Assembly (NCBI RefSeq): GCF_023213175.1
Contig: NZ_CP093312.1
Span: 1,178,001-1,242,000, forward strand
From: Sulfurovum sp. XGS-02
GTDB taxonomy: Bacteria; Campylobacterota; Campylobacteria; Campylobacterales; Sulfurovaceae
DNA length: 64,000 nt
Reading direction: 5' to 3'
Under the pieces are notes generated by a model. The model had not been told where the DNA came from, did not search any database, and was given only the letters and a program-made list of their open reading frames with translations. Position 1 is the first letter of the stretch. The number at the start of each line of letters is the position of its first letter. This document shows, in pieces, positions 1 to 9,175 of this stretch. A program made the position numbers and the translations under genes.

Positions 1-24
1 CACTATCATAGTAAAGGATCATAC

Positions 25-654
25 ATGTTTAAAGATCGTAAAGATGCCGGTCAAAAACTGGCTGCTGCACTGCAGAGATATAAAGTAGAGGACCCCTTGG
101 TATTTGCAATTCCAAGAGGCGGTGTGGAATTGGGATATGAGGTTTCAAAAGCACTGAATAGTGACTTTTCACTACTTATCTGTCGGAAACTCCCTTTTCC
201 TGATAATACAGAGAGCGGTTTTGGTGCTATTGCAGAAGATGGTTCACTCTATATCAATGCATCGGCTGCTTCTTCAGTATCTGAAAAAGAGATCGAACAG
301 ATCATTGCAGAACAAAGCCTTGAAATAAAAAGACGTATCCAGACACTAAGAGAAGGAAAGCCGCATCCTACTATAAAAGGGCGTACAGTGATATTGGTCG
401 ATGACGGTATAGCAATGGGATCGACCATGCATGTAGCAGTAGAACTGTGCAAAAAAGCAAAAGCTAAAAAGATCATCGTAGCTGCTCCCGTTGCCGGCCG
501 TCAAACGATAGAAAAGTTTTCCAAAATAGTTGACGGGGTTATAGTATTGGAATCACCTGTGCCTTTTTATGCCGTAGCCCAAGTCTATGAAAACTGGTAC
601 GATGTAAATGATAATGAAGTATTACGTTTCTTTAAAACTCAGGACAATTCTTAA
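25..654 (+). CDS. Phosphoribosyltransferase-family protein
   Basis: A 209-residue type I phosphoribosyltransferase fold. The PRPP-binding loop is visible as VILVDDGIAMGSTM at about residues 120-133, with the two acidic residues followed by the small-residue loop. The N-terminal part (FKDRKDAGQKLAAAL...FAIPRGGVELG) is typical of the stand-alone predicted phosphoribosyltransferases often found near stress or hydrolase genes. The substrate is not known for this subgroup. The start is supported by AAAGGA about 8 nt upstream. The gene stands alone, converging on the hydrolase gene at 696-1481. The fold is confident; the role is open. Confidence 0.85.
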   Translation: MFKDRKDAGQKLAAALQRYKVEDPLVFAIPRGGVELGYEVSKALNSDFSLLICRKLPFPDNTESGFGAIAEDGSLYINASAASSVSEKEIEQIIAEQSLEIKRRIQTLREGKPHPTIKGRTVILVDDGIAMGSTMHVAVELCKKAKAKKIIVAAPVAGRQTIEKFSKIVDGVIVLESPVPFYAVAQVYENWYDVNDNEVLRFFKTQDNS

Positions 655-695
655 TACTATAAAATATTACAATAGCGGATGTTAAATTTTTAAAC

Positions 696-1481
696 CTATC
701 TCATAAACGAAGTAATGATCTTTTTGTAATCGGGATGAAGATGTACAGTGTTGTGCCCGGTATTTTCAAGTGTTACAGCCTCTACCCGTGTTTTGCGAAA
801 AGCCTTGATAAGATCAAGGCTACAACTATGAGGAATAATCCTGTCATCGGCCGCTGCTATGATAAGTGTATCAGCAGTGATATCAGCAGCCCTTCCAGCA
901 GTATCTAACCGTTCCTTCAAAATAAGATCGATCGGGAAAAACCAGTAGTATTTTTTAGCAACATTCACGGCACTGTCAAATGGTGTTATGAGAATAAGCT
1001 TATCAACATTTCGTTTTGAGGCAAGATAGGTCGAAACCGCCGCACCGATACTGCGTCCCATCGTTGAGATTGCCGCATATTGTGTTCTAACATGATCATA
1101 GAGATACAATGCATCATGGTAAAATCCCTGCTCATGAGGTACTCCACTACTTCCACCATAACCTCGATAGTTCACAAGATAGACTGTACGGTCGGCAAAA
1201 AGTGTTTGAAAATCATCGATGTTGTAAGCAACGTTCTCAGCATTACCTCCAAAGTAGATTAGTGCTTTCTTTTTTCCTGGGTTAAGTGTCCATACCTTGA
1301 TACGTACTTCACCTGTATCTAGTATAGTGTATGCCGTATCCGGAACACTTACTTCAGAGGTGGGTAAATAAATCATCTGGCGCTGAAAGACAAAAAGTAA
1401 TACACACAGAAGCACGTAAGAGATACTCAATACAGCTATAAATGAAAGCATTTTTCTACCCTTTATTGCATTCTCCATCAT
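696..1481 (-). CDS. Membrane-anchored alpha/beta hydrolase
   Basis: About 261 residues. One N-terminal hydrophobic segment (LSFIAVLSISYVLLCVLLFVF) anchors an alpha/beta hydrolase domain. The nucleophile elbow is GRSIGA, the acid is probably the Asp of AAADDRIIP, and the catalytic His lies in ENTGHNTVHLHPDY, so the triad looks complete. It resembles the ABHD13/17 or YfhR-like group (serine peptidase S33 clan); the substrate is unknown. I chose the ATG at 1481 rather than the longer frame from 1514 because GAGGA lies 7 nt upstream of it. It follows the slipin gene on the same strand and may be the last gene of that transcript. Confidence 0.8.
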   Translation of the reverse strand: MMENAIKGRKMLSFIAVLSISYVLLCVLLFVFQRQMIYLPTSEVSVPDTAYTILDTGEVRIKVWTLNPGKKKALIYFGGNAENVAYNIDDFQTLFADRTVYLVNYRGYGGSSGVPHEQGFYHDALYLYDHVRTQYAAISTMGRSIGAAVSTYLASKRNVDKLILITPFDSAVNVAKKYYWFFPIDLILKERLDTAGRAADITADTLIIAAADDRIIPHSCSLDLIKAFRKTRVEAVTLENTGHNTVHLHPDYKKIITSFMR

Positions 1482-1559
1482 ACAACCATCCTCAATTGGA
1501 TTCATGAATAGCAACCTTTGTTAAAAAACAAAACTAGCCATCAATAAACCTTGCTTCAG

Positions 1560-2321
1560 TTACTCTTTTACGATCCCCTTCATAAACTGCTGAAAATCAG
1601 ATGGAAAAGGAAAGACCACTGTATTGGTTTTATCATTGGATATATCACTAAGAGTCTGCAGATAACGCAATTGTATTCCATGAGGATTATCACTGAGAAT
1701 TTTAGCCGCTTCAACAAGGTTTTTACTGGCTTCAAGTTCTCCTTTTGCATTGATCACTTTTGCACGACGTTCTCTTTCTGCTTCCGCCTGCTTGGCAATA
1801 GCACGTACCATACTTTCATTAAGGTCTACATGCTTGATCTCAACATTGGATATCTTGATACCCCAGGTATCAGTCTGTTTATCAAGTATCTCCTGTATAT
1901 CATAATTCAATTGTTCCCGTTCTGCAAGCATTTCATCAAGTTCATGGCGACCAAGAACGGAACGAAGGGTCGTCTGTGCAAGCTGACTGGTCGCAGCATA
2001 GAAGTTCTCTACCTGTATGATCGCTTTTTCAGGATCAACTACACGAAAATAGACTACGGCATTGACATTCACAGAAACATTATCATGTGAAATCACATCT
2101 TGTTCTGGTACATCCAAAACAATGATACGCAGGTCCACGCGTTCCATTCTCTGTATAAACGGTATCAATATGATCAGACCGGGGCCTTTTACTCCTGTAA
2201 ATCGACCAAGGGTGAAGATCACTCCTCGCTCATATTCACGTAAAATACGAATGGCAGATGCCAAAAAAATGATCAGTAACATTACGATATAGACAGTTGT
2301 CATTGGTAGTATAGGTACCAT
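1560..2321 (-). CDS. Slipin / stomatin-like SPFH-domain protein
   Basis: 253 residues. An N-terminal membrane segment ([15 protein letters not shown]) is followed by the conserved band-7 opening [14 protein letters not shown], the SPFH core ([13 protein letters not shown]...[10 protein letters not shown]) and an Ala/Glu-rich helical tail ([15 protein letters not shown]) that drives oligomerisation. Prokaryotic slipins are encoded next to NfeD proteases and are membrane-scaffold substrates or partners of them. Here the gene begins 3 nt after the nfeD stop, with AAAGGAG inside the end of nfeD, so the two are very probably cotranscribed and translationally linked. The role in membrane quality control is family knowledge, not shown here. 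Confidence 0.93.
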   Translation of the reverse strand: MVPILPMTTVYIVMLLIIFLASAIRILREYERGVIFTLGRFTGVKGPGLIILIPFIQRMERVDLRIIVLDVPEQDVISHDNVSVNVNAVVYFRVVDPEKAIIQVENFYAATSQLAQTTLRSVLGRHELDEMLAEREQLNYDIQEILDKQTDTWGIKISNVEIKHVDLNESMVRAIAKQAEAERERRAKVINAKGELEASKNLVEAAKILSDNPHGIQLRYLQTLSDISNDKTNTVVFPFPSDFQQFMKGIVKE

Positions 2322-2324
2322 TAT

Positions 2325-3620
2325 TTACTCCTTTTTTGGATTGACGTGCAGCACAAGGCCAGATAGACTCTCTACACGTACTTTTTGACCTATCTGTAGT
2401 ACACTATCAGATTCAGCATACCATACTTCACCGTGGCAGCGGACACGATATCCTTTTTCAGAGGTTTCAAGGACTTCAGCAGTAGAACCGATCATCTCAT
2501 CAACGCCGGTGACTATTTTGACAGACCTTGATTTAATAAGGAAACGTATCACAAAGATGAAAAAAGTCAGACTCACCAAGGTGAAAGCAATAATGAGGGG
2601 AATGGAGACCCCGCTCCCCAGTGTATCGGTATCAAAAAGAAGCAGTGAACCAAATGTAAAAGCAGCCACTCCGCCAACCCCCAAAATACCGAACCCTGCA
2701 ATCAACACTTCGGCAACCATAAAACCAATACCCAAGAGTATCAGCAGTAGTCCCGCATAATTAAACGGAAGCATATTCAGTGCATACAAGGAGATCACAC
2801 CTGATATAACCCCTATCACACCAGGGAATATGGCGCCTGGATTCATTAGTTCAAAAAAGATCCCGTATATGGCTATCAGCAATAGGATATAGGCAATATT
2901 TGGGTCGGTAATGATCATTAAGAGTTGTGTTTTCCAGTCAGGTTCAAAAGTATGAATGACTGCATTTTTTGTGCTGAGTGTGATCTCTTTTCCTGAGACT
3001 CTAAGGCGTGTTCCATCCAGTTTATTCAAAAGTTCAGTGCTATTCTCAGCCATCAAGTCGACCACATGATAGCGCAGTGCATCTTTGGCAGAAATACTTT
3101 TAGCATCTTTTACCGCTTCCATAGCCCATGTAATATTACGATCATTGAGTTCAGCCAGACTTTTGATGTAGGCCATAGCATCATTGATGACTTTTTTCTC
3201 AAGGGATGTGGGTGTAGTGATATTTTCATCGGTCATTTTGGGTACAGGCATCAAACTGACCGGAGTTGCTGCACCAAGATTGGTTCCGGGTGCCATGGCA
3301 GCTACATGAGATGCATAGAGAAGATAGGTTCCCGCACTTGCAGCCCGTGCACCTTTGGGAGAGACATAGGTAACAACAGGAAGGGAACTGTTCGTGATCT
3401 CCTGTATCATCTCCCGCATAGATGTAGAAAGGCCTCCCGGTGTATCAAGCTCTATCAATATCATCTGGGCATTGTCTTGCACTGCGGTTGCCATACCCTC
3501 TTTCAGATAATTACTACTTGCAGGTCCTACTGCACCTTTTATCTCTAATTTGATGACCGTAGTGCTACTGGCCAGAAGAGGTAAGAATGTTATGATGAAG
3601 AAAAAAAGTATGCGTTTCAT
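2325..3620 (-). CDS. NfeD-type membrane-bound ClpP-class serine protease
   Basis: About 431 residues. A signal/anchor segment (MKRILFFFIITFLPLLASS) is followed by a ClpP/crotonase-like protease domain with the nucleophile in RAASAGTYLL. A likely general-base Lys lies further on, about residues 135-180. Several membrane helices follow (TQLLMIITDPNIAYILLLIAIYGI and two to three more), then a C-terminal NfeD OB-fold domain (IGSTAEVLETSEKGYRVRCHGEVW). This is the long, NfeD1b-like form that cleaves the hydrophobic C-terminus of its partner slipin. I prefer the ATG at 3620 because AGAGGT is 7 nt upstream; the frame also has a GTG at 3629. Confidence 0.92.
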   Translation of the reverse strand: MKRILFFFIITFLPLLASSTTVIKLEIKGAVGPASSNYLKEGMATAVQDNAQMILIELDTPGGLSTSMREMIQEITNSSLPVVTYVSPKGARAASAGTYLLYASHVAAMAPGTNLGAATPVSLMPVPKMTDENITTPTSLEKKVINDAMAYIKSLAELNDRNITWAMEAVKDAKSISAKDALRYHVVDLMAENSTELLNKLDGTRLRVSGKEITLSTKNAVIHTFEPDWKTQLLMIITDPNIAYILLLIAIYGIFFELMNPGAIFPGVIGVISGVISLYALNMLPFNYAGLLLILLGIGFMVAEVLIAGFGILGVGGVAAFTFGSLLLFDTDTLGSGVSIPLIIAFTLVSLTFFIFVIRFLIKSRSVKIVTGVDEMIGSTAEVLETSEKGYRVRCHGEVWYAESDSVLQIGQKVRVESLSGLVLHVNPKKE

Positions 3621-3800
3621 CTTATGCACCTCTCATACATTATTAAGATAACTTGTTTCTATAATATCAAATAAGAAAAAAGAAATCAATATATTTGTGT
3701 TAAAATATGTTAAAGACAGCCATATAAAGCTGTACAGTTCAAGAGGTTTGGATGCATTCCTTTATATAGATACATGATATACATGCATGGAGATAGTATT

Positions 3801-4049
3801 ATGGAAAACTATATTTATAATTCTGACGTGGGAACATTTGAGATCGTGCATAAAGGTCTTTTACAGTACGAGCTTTGGATAAATGAAGAACGGCTTGGTG
3901 AATATCAAACTGCAGAAGAGGCTGCAGAAGATGTTGCTACATTTAATACAGACTATATTGAATGGGATAGATTTAAAAATGAGCTTGAAAACTTCCCGAC
4001 AGGCCTTGAAGAATGGACTACTGTCTCCGAGGAAACACCTCGTAAGTAA
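3801..4049 (+). CDS. Small acidic hypothetical protein upstream of Mut7-C gene
   Basis: 82 residues, starting MENYIYNSDVGTFEI. It is acidic, with no membrane segment, and has a predicted beta-rich N-terminal half (GTFEIVHKGLLQYELWINEERLGEY) reminiscent of small single-domain proteins that mark a value and an interval; I do not recognise a family. The ATG at 3801 is preceded by GGAGA at 8-9 nt and is preferred over the upstream ATG at 3774. Its stop overlaps the next start by one base (TAATG), so it is translationally coupled to the Mut7-C gene and probably works with it. Confidence 0.7.
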   Translation: MENYIYNSDVGTFEIVHKGLLQYELWINEERLGEYQTAEEAAEDVATFNTDYIEWDRFKNELENFPTGLEEWTTVSEETPRK

Positions 4050-4537
4050 TGCAGTACTCTCATGATCTTGCTAAAAATAATAACATAAAGTTCATCGCTG
4101 ATTGCCATCTTGGAAAGCTGGCAAAATTTCTTCGACTTCTGGGGATCGACACGCTTTACTTCCCTCATATAGAAGATGATGCTCTGATCCAATTAGCAAA
4201 AGATGAGGAACGCACGATTCTAACCAGGGACCGTTGCCTTTCTCAACGTAAAAATGCTCCTGTATTTTTTTTAGAGCCCAAAGAGACTCAAGCACAGCTA
4301 AAATTATTGATAGAGTTGTACAAGCTGCAGAAACATCCTCTCTCCCTTAGCCGTTGTATCATCTGCAACACTCCACTTCAAATCATCGAAAAAGAGAAGG
4401 TGCTAGAACGTCTGCCTGAAAAGGTCAAAAAGTATTTTAATTATTTTGAATACTGTCCTAACTGTGATCGTATCTACTGGCGGGGTGATCATTACCGACG
4501 TATGAAGAGATATTTAGATCAAGTGTTAGAGTCTTAA
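4049..4537 (+). CDS. Mut7-C domain (PIN-like RNase fold) zinc-ribbon protein
   Basis: 162 residues. The N-terminal half carries the Mut7-C signature FIADCHLGKLAKFLRLLGIDT and RTILTRDR, in which the Asp residues match the PIN-like metal site. The C-terminal half is a zinc ribbon with CIIC (about residue 108) and CPNC (about residue 140) in the usual RC.IC...YCPNCDRIYW arrangement. Stand-alone Mut7-C proteins are widespread in bacteria and are predicted ribonucleases; no substrate is established. The gene starts inside the stop of the preceding small gene. A toxin-antitoxin relationship is conceivable from the arrangement but not supported by known pairs. Confidence 0.85.
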   Translation: MQYSHDLAKNNNIKFIADCHLGKLAKFLRLLGIDTLYFPHIEDDALIQLAKDEERTILTRDRCLSQRKNAPVFFLEPKETQAQLKLLIELYKLQKHPLSLSRCIICNTPLQIIEKEKVLERLPEKVKKYFNYFEYCPNCDRIYWRGDHYRRMKRYLDQVLES

Positions 4538-4572
4538 CAAGACCATCTCTAAACATCCACTTTTCATCATGC

Positions 4573-4578
4573 TATAAT
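4573..4578 (+). promoter_or_regulatory. -10 box (TATAAT) of the 4611 membrane-protein gene
   Basis: A perfect TATAAT lies 33 bases before the chosen ATG, in the short gap after the Mut7-C gene. No clear -35 is visible, which is normal for sigma-70 promoters in Campylobacterota. Confidence 0.55.
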
Positions 4579-4610
4579 AAAAACTATGAATATACCAATG
4601 AAGGATGATG

Positions 4611-5255
4611 ATGTCAAAACAGCTGTTGTGGTTGATAGTATGGGGTATAGTATTTGGATATATGGAATCTGCTGTTGTCGTTTATCTTCGGGAGATATAT
4701 TATCCGGAAGGTTTTGCTTTTCCTTTGGTCAGGATAGAGGATCATATACTGTTGACTGAACTGCTCCGTGAAGCAGCGACACTGCTGATACTCTGGACGA
4801 CAGTATCTCTGGCCTACAACAAAATGCAAAGCCGATTCGCAGCTTTTTTCCTACTCTTTGGCCTATGGGATATTTTCTACTACATTTTTTTAAAGTTGCT
4901 TCTTCATTGGCCGGAAAGTTTGAATACATGGGATATACTCTTTCTTATACCTGCACCTTGGGTTGGACCCGTCTGGGCACCGGTCCTTGTCTCCATAGGA
5001 TTCATCTATGCCGGTACAACCCTACTTTTTCAACATCAGAAAAACCGCTTTTTTCATTTTGGCAGAAGCTTCATCCTGCTTGAGTTGACTTCGGTACTGC
5101 TCATTATTGTTTCTTTTATGATACCCGGATCATCTTTACATGAACAGCACACCGGTATACACTTTCCATGGGCTATTTTTCTCACAGGATTCTTGATGGG
5201 GATAGGCATTTTTCTTTACACTGTTTACCGACCTAGTCAAACAGACAGGTCATAG
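4611..5255 (+). CDS. Multi-pass membrane protein of unknown function
   Basis: About 214 residues with roughly six hydrophobic helices (LLWLIVWGIVFGYMESAVVVYL, LLREAATLLILWTTVSLAY, FAAFFLLFGLWDIFYYIFLKLL, VGPVWAPVLVSIGFIYAGTT, SFILLELTSVLLIIVSFMI and FPWAIFLTGFLMGIGIFLY). Trp-rich motifs such as FGLWDIFYY and PAPWVGPVWAP recur in a small family of uncharacterised bacterial membrane proteins. Three ATGs stand in a row at 4605-4613; the third is used here because AAGGA then sits about 6 nt upstream. Function is unknown. Confidence 0.7.
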   Translation: MSKQLLWLIVWGIVFGYMESAVVVYLREIYYPEGFAFPLVRIEDHILLTELLREAATLLILWTTVSLAYNKMQSRFAAFFLLFGLWDIFYYIFLKLLLHWPESLNTWDILFLIPAPWVGPVWAPVLVSIGFIYAGTTLLFQHQKNRFFHFGRSFILLELTSVLLIIVSFMIPGSSLHEQHTGIHFPWAIFLTGFLMGIGIFLYTVYRPSQTDRS

Positions 5256-5270
5256 TAGTATTCTCCGGAC

Positions 5271-5543
5271 TCAGATCTCTTCATACTCCAGTTCAAAGTG
5301 GTATTCTGAAAAATTCCTCTCAAGCATTTGTTCGATCTTTTCACGATACTGTGTGGATTTAAGCGTATTTGGAGAGAGAAAAACAAAAGCAATGTCTGCC
5401 TCTTTGGCATACTCACCACTGATATCCATCACAGAGACATTAAATGCTTTAAGTTTCTCTTTCATACTGTTTGTAACACTTCTGCGCCCTTTGAGTGATT
5501 GGACATAAGGCAGTTCCAGGTGAATGATACAGCTACAAATAAT
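5271..5543 (-). CDS. DUF503 family protein (YlxP-like)
   Basis: 90 residues with the DUF503 pattern: an initial beta strand (IICSCIIHLELP), the SLKGRRSV.NSMKEKL motif, then FNVSVMDISGEYAKEADIAFVFLS. Members are small ferredoxin-like-fold proteins often found near rbfA and other translation genes; function is undetermined. The frame extends upstream to 5585, overlapping the protease gene, but the ATG at 5543 has GAGAAG about 5 nt upstream and lies 10 nt after the lon-like stop, so it is taken as the start. Third gene of the ald-lon-DUF503 operon. Confidence 0.85.
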   Translation of the reverse strand: MICSCIIHLELPYVQSLKGRRSVTNSMKEKLKAFNVSVMDISGEYAKEADIAFVFLSPNTLKSTQYREKIEQMLERNFSEYHFELEYEEI

Positions 5544-5553
5544 CATACGCTTC

Positions 5554-7941
5554 TCATATCTTTTTTTGTCTGCTCTTATTTGCAAAAAGCTTCAATTTCT
5601 CTTCTACAAGGTAATTGATACTCTCTTTTGGGAAATGACCGTTCTTGTCTTTTATACCGCTTTTTTTGCCTGTAAGTATCTCCAAACCTTCATTGACACT
5701 CTCAATAGCATAGATCTTGAATCTTTTCTTTTTTACAGCTTCTAACACTTCTTCTTTCAACATCAGATGCTTGACATTGGATGCGGGGATAATAATACCA
5801 TGGCGTTTTTTGCTCTTGACCAAGCTACAGACATCAAAAAAACCCTCTATTTTTTCATTGATCCCCCCTACTGCCTGTACCTGACCATTTTGATTGACTG
5901 AGCCGGTCACAGCTATGGATTGATCAAGTGCAACTTCACTCAATGAAGAGAGTAGCGTGAGAAGTTCTGCACATGAAGCACTGTCACCGTCAATCTTTCC
6001 GTAGGATTGTTCAAAGACCAGTGTAGCAGTCATCGTTAAAGGAAAATCCTTTGCATAGGTAGCAGCCAAATAGGCTGACAGTATCATGATCCCCTTATCA
6101 TGGGTCGGACCGCTGAGTTTTGCTTCTCTTTCTATATTGATCACACCATCTTTACCCAAACGTGTCAATGCTGTGATCTTTGAAGGATGGCCGAAGGAGA
6201 AATTTCCAAGATCAAGTACAGCAACCCCATTGATCTGACCTATAGCTGACCCTTCTGTCTCTATCAGTATAGTTCCCCTCTGTATTGCTTCATACATCTT
6301 ATCTTTGATCCTGTCTGATCTTTCTATCTTTTCTTTAATGGCTTGATCTATCTGTACTTTTGAAATATGCTCCATCTGTTCTTGTGAAGCGATAAAATCA
6401 GCCTCATGTAACAGATCACTCAACCCTCCCAGATGTGTGGTAAGCTTTTTGCTGTCCTCTGCCATACGGGAACTGTATTCGATCACCTTGCCGACCGCCT
6501 GTTTGTCCAATGGTAAAAGGCCATTATCTTTTGCGATCATACTTATCATTCTGGTATAAAGCTGAATATTTTCATCATTCCTCTCTGTCTCATTTTCAAA
6601 ATCAGCATTGATCTTAAAGAGTTCTCTGAACTCAGGATCATAATTATAGAGGAGATAGTAGAGCAATCTGTCGCCTATAAGTACGATCTTGATATCCAGT
6701 TCAATGGTCTCAGGCTCCAAAGAGAGCGTACTTATCAAACTCAATGAACGGGCAAGCGGTTCTATACGGATCTCCGAAGATCTCAGCATCCTTTTCAGCC
6801 CTTCCCAGACAAAAGGCTGCATTAAAACCTTTGAAGCATCCAGTATCAGATATCCGCCATTGGCTTTATGTAATGCACCGGCTTTGATAAGATTGAAATC
6901 TGTTAAAAGTGTTCCCATTTGGGCAATGTGCTCGATCTCTCCAAACAGATTTGTATAGGTTGGATTATCCTCATAAACGATAGGCGCACCCTCTTGGTCT
7001 TTATGCGCTACGATAACATTTACATTGTATCTGTTAAATATACCGCTTTGTTTGGCATAGTTCATTCCCATAGCTGCAAGACTGTTTTGAGCAGAAATTA
7101 AAAAATCCTGTGAATTATCTATAATATCTTCTTCCACACTCTCTAAATAGGCTACGACTTTTTCATAGGGGTGATATTTATTTTTCAGTTCCTTGATACT
7201 GGTATCTACAGCTTTTTTAGTCATTTTTCTTTCAAGCTCGCGAATCTCCTTTTGCTGTATTTTACTCTCGATTACAATATCTTGAACGATATTTTCCAAC
7301 TCATTCCTGAATTTGAGTATCTTCTCCTGTATCTGATCTTTATCTTGTGTGCTTAGTGCTTGATACTCTTCTTTTGCAAGTACTTTTCCATCATGGGTCA
7401 TAGGTGAAAGTGTATAGCCCGCAGGCGTATAGTTGATCAATATATCCTCTTCTTTAGCTCTTTTTTTCACTTCCCTTAAGGATTTCTCTTTGGCTTCTGT
7501 CAGCTTATCTATAATTGCCTGTTTTTCTATACGATACTCTTCACTTTCAAAGATAGACGGAATGACCGTTTGCAACTCTTCTATCAGCTCTTCCATATCC
7601 TTTCTGAGCTCTACTCCCATAGAAGATTCAAGCTTAAGATAGATCGGTTTTCTAGGGTCTTCAAAATTATTGACATAACACCAGTCACCCGGTTTATTTT
7701 CATCTTTTGCCTTACTCTGGATAAACTTTTTTACCACTGTATGTTTACCGCTGCCCACTCTTCCCATAGCATAAAGATTGTATCCATCCTTCTTGATACC
7801 TATTCCAAAACTGATGGCTTTGAGTGCTCTATCCTGCCCTATGATCTCATGAGGATCTTCCAGTTCCGCAGTCGTATCAAAATCAAACAATCCCAAGTCA
7901 CACTGGTTATAAAGTTTATCGCTCGTAAGTGCTTTTATCAT
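5554..7941 (-). CDS. Lon-related ATP-dependent protease (YcbZ/LonH type)
   Basis: 795 residues. Walker A is GRVGSGKHT at residues 60-68, followed by a long helical insertion (about 120-300), the rest of the AAA+ module, and a C-terminal S16 peptidase domain. The catalytic dyad is visible: Ser654 in DGDSASCAE and Lys697 in GGINEKIEG, with the 43-residue spacing also found in E. coli Lon. The N-terminal region lacks the classical Lon substrate-binding domain, which fits the YcbZ/LonH group rather than LonA. Its start overlaps the ald stop by 4 nt (ATGA), so the two genes are translationally coupled. Substrates are unknown. Confidence 0.92.
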   Translation of the reverse strand: MIKALTSDKLYNQCDLGLFDFDTTAELEDPHEIIGQDRALKAISFGIGIKKDGYNLYAMGRVGSGKHTVVKKFIQSKAKDENKPGDWCYVNNFEDPRKPIYLKLESSMGVELRKDMEELIEELQTVIPSIFESEEYRIEKQAIIDKLTEAKEKSLREVKKRAKEEDILINYTPAGYTLSPMTHDGKVLAKEEYQALSTQDKDQIQEKILKFRNELENIVQDIVIESKIQQKEIRELERKMTKKAVDTSIKELKNKYHPYEKVVAYLESVEEDIIDNSQDFLISAQNSLAAMGMNYAKQSGIFNRYNVNVIVAHKDQEGAPIVYEDNPTYTNLFGEIEHIAQMGTLLTDFNLIKAGALHKANGGYLILDASKVLMQPFVWEGLKRMLRSSEIRIEPLARSLSLISTLSLEPETIELDIKIVLIGDRLLYYLLYNYDPEFRELFKINADFENETERNDENIQLYTRMISMIAKDNGLLPLDKQAVGKVIEYSSRMAEDSKKLTTHLGGLSDLLHEADFIASQEQMEHISKVQIDQAIKEKIERSDRIKDKMYEAIQRGTILIETEGSAIGQINGVAVLDLGNFSFGHPSKITALTRLGKDGVINIEREAKLSGPTHDKGIMILSAYLAATYAKDFPLTMTATLVFEQSYGKIDGDSASCAELLTLLSSLSEVALDQSIAVTGSVNQNGQVQAVGGINEKIEGFFDVCSLVKSKKRHGIIIPASNVKHLMLKEEVLEAVKKKRFKIYAIESVNEGLEILTGKKSGIKDKNGHFPKESINYLVEEKLKLFANKSRQKKI

Positions 7942-9077
7942 AAAGTATCTCCAAATTCAGGACAATCATACATGATATCTTTTAGCATCTGATAGTCCAT
8001 TTGATGTGCATTGGCTACAGCCTCATCCGTCACAAATCCACCTGCAACATTAACCCCGCTGTAGATAACTGTATCTTCTAAACATGCATTTTTCCACCCA
8101 AGATCAGCAATCTTCTTTACATAGGGTATCGTTGCATTTGCCAATGCCTCTGTAGCTGTGAGAGGGTAATCCCCGGGTATATTAGCTACACAATAGTGCA
8201 GCACACCATCTACCTCAAAAACAGGCTCGTCATGCGTTGTAGGTCTGGATGTCTCTATGCATCCTCCCTGATCTATAGCAACATCAACTAATACTGTCCC
8301 TTTTTTACAATAAGAGAGCATCTTTCTTGTAATGAGTTGCGGTGTCTTTTCACCGGTGACATAGACTGCACAAATCACGATATCGACAATAGGCAAGATT
8401 TTTTCCATATTGTACGCATTGGAGTAAAGTGTTGAGACATTTGAGCCCATAGACGCTTCAATGGATCTCATACTCTGTAGATTTCTTCCCATCACTATCA
8501 CATCCGCACCCATACCTGAAGCGATCTTAGCCGCATTCTTTGCTACATTCCCACTGCCTATGATCAGGACTTTAGAAGGAAGTATACCGGTTGAACCGCT
8601 TATCAATACACCCATTCCCTTATTATGCATGGAAAGAAAATAGCTTGCAACCATAGGAGCCACTCTGCCCGCTATTTGACTCATGGGTGAAAGCAGTGGC
8701 AATCTTCCGTTATCTTGAACTGTTTCATAGCCTAAGGCCGTCACTTTTTTTTCAAGAAGTATCTCCGTTAACTTTTTATTGGGGGCAAGATGCAGATAGG
8801 TAAAGAGTATCTGTCCCGGTTTTAGACTATCATACTCCTCTTGCTGAGGCTCTTTCACTTTTACGATCATTTCACAGATCGAAAATATCTCTTTGGGATC
8901 GTCAAGAATGAACCCTCCTGCCTGCTGATAGTCACTGTCGAAAAACCCGCTTTTCTCTCCGGCATCCTTTTCTATATAGACTTGATGTCCGGCCTCTACA
9001 AGTGACCTCACTCCAGAGGGGATCATTCCTACCCTGTACTCCTTACTCTTTATCTCTTTGGGAATACCAATTTTCAT
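7938..9077 (-). CDS. ald: Alanine dehydrogenase
   Basis: 379 residues, close to the usual length of about 370. It starts with the family hallmark MKIGIPKEIKSKEYRVGM and has the substrate-binding stretch VKVKEPQ, the catalytic region FTYLHLAPNK, a Rossmann NAD site (VLIIGSGNVAKNAAKIASGMGA) and VDVAIDQGGCIETSRPTTH. It interconverts L-alanine and pyruvate plus ammonium with NADH. A strong GAAGGAGA lies 7 nt upstream of the ATG. It is the first gene of an operon with a Lon-like protease and DUF503; why a protease is coupled to alanine metabolism is not obvious. Confidence 0.96.
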   Translation of the reverse strand: MKIGIPKEIKSKEYRVGMIPSGVRSLVEAGHQVYIEKDAGEKSGFFDSDYQQAGGFILDDPKEIFSICEMIVKVKEPQQEEYDSLKPGQILFTYLHLAPNKKLTEILLEKKVTALGYETVQDNGRLPLLSPMSQIAGRVAPMVASYFLSMHNKGMGVLISGSTGILPSKVLIIGSGNVAKNAAKIASGMGADVIVMGRNLQSMRSIEASMGSNVSTLYSNAYNMEKILPIVDIVICAVYVTGEKTPQLITRKMLSYCKKGTVLVDVAIDQGGCIETSRPTTHDEPVFEVDGVLHYCVANIPGDYPLTATEALANATIPYVKKIADLGWKNACLEDTVIYSGVNVAGGFVTDEAVANAHQMDYQMLKDIMYDCPEFGDTL

Positions 9078-9175
9078 CTGAAAATCTCCTTCTCTCTAAA
9101 GTACATCCACGTAACATGTCATGGGACAAAATAAACAATCACCATTGTTTATCATACGCCCCTTTTATTTCTCTA

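Noticed and set aside
1551-2090. Long plus-strand frame opposite the slipin gene
   Set aside because: Shadow of the slipin coding sequence; composition rich in Phe/Ile/Cys without any recognisable domain.
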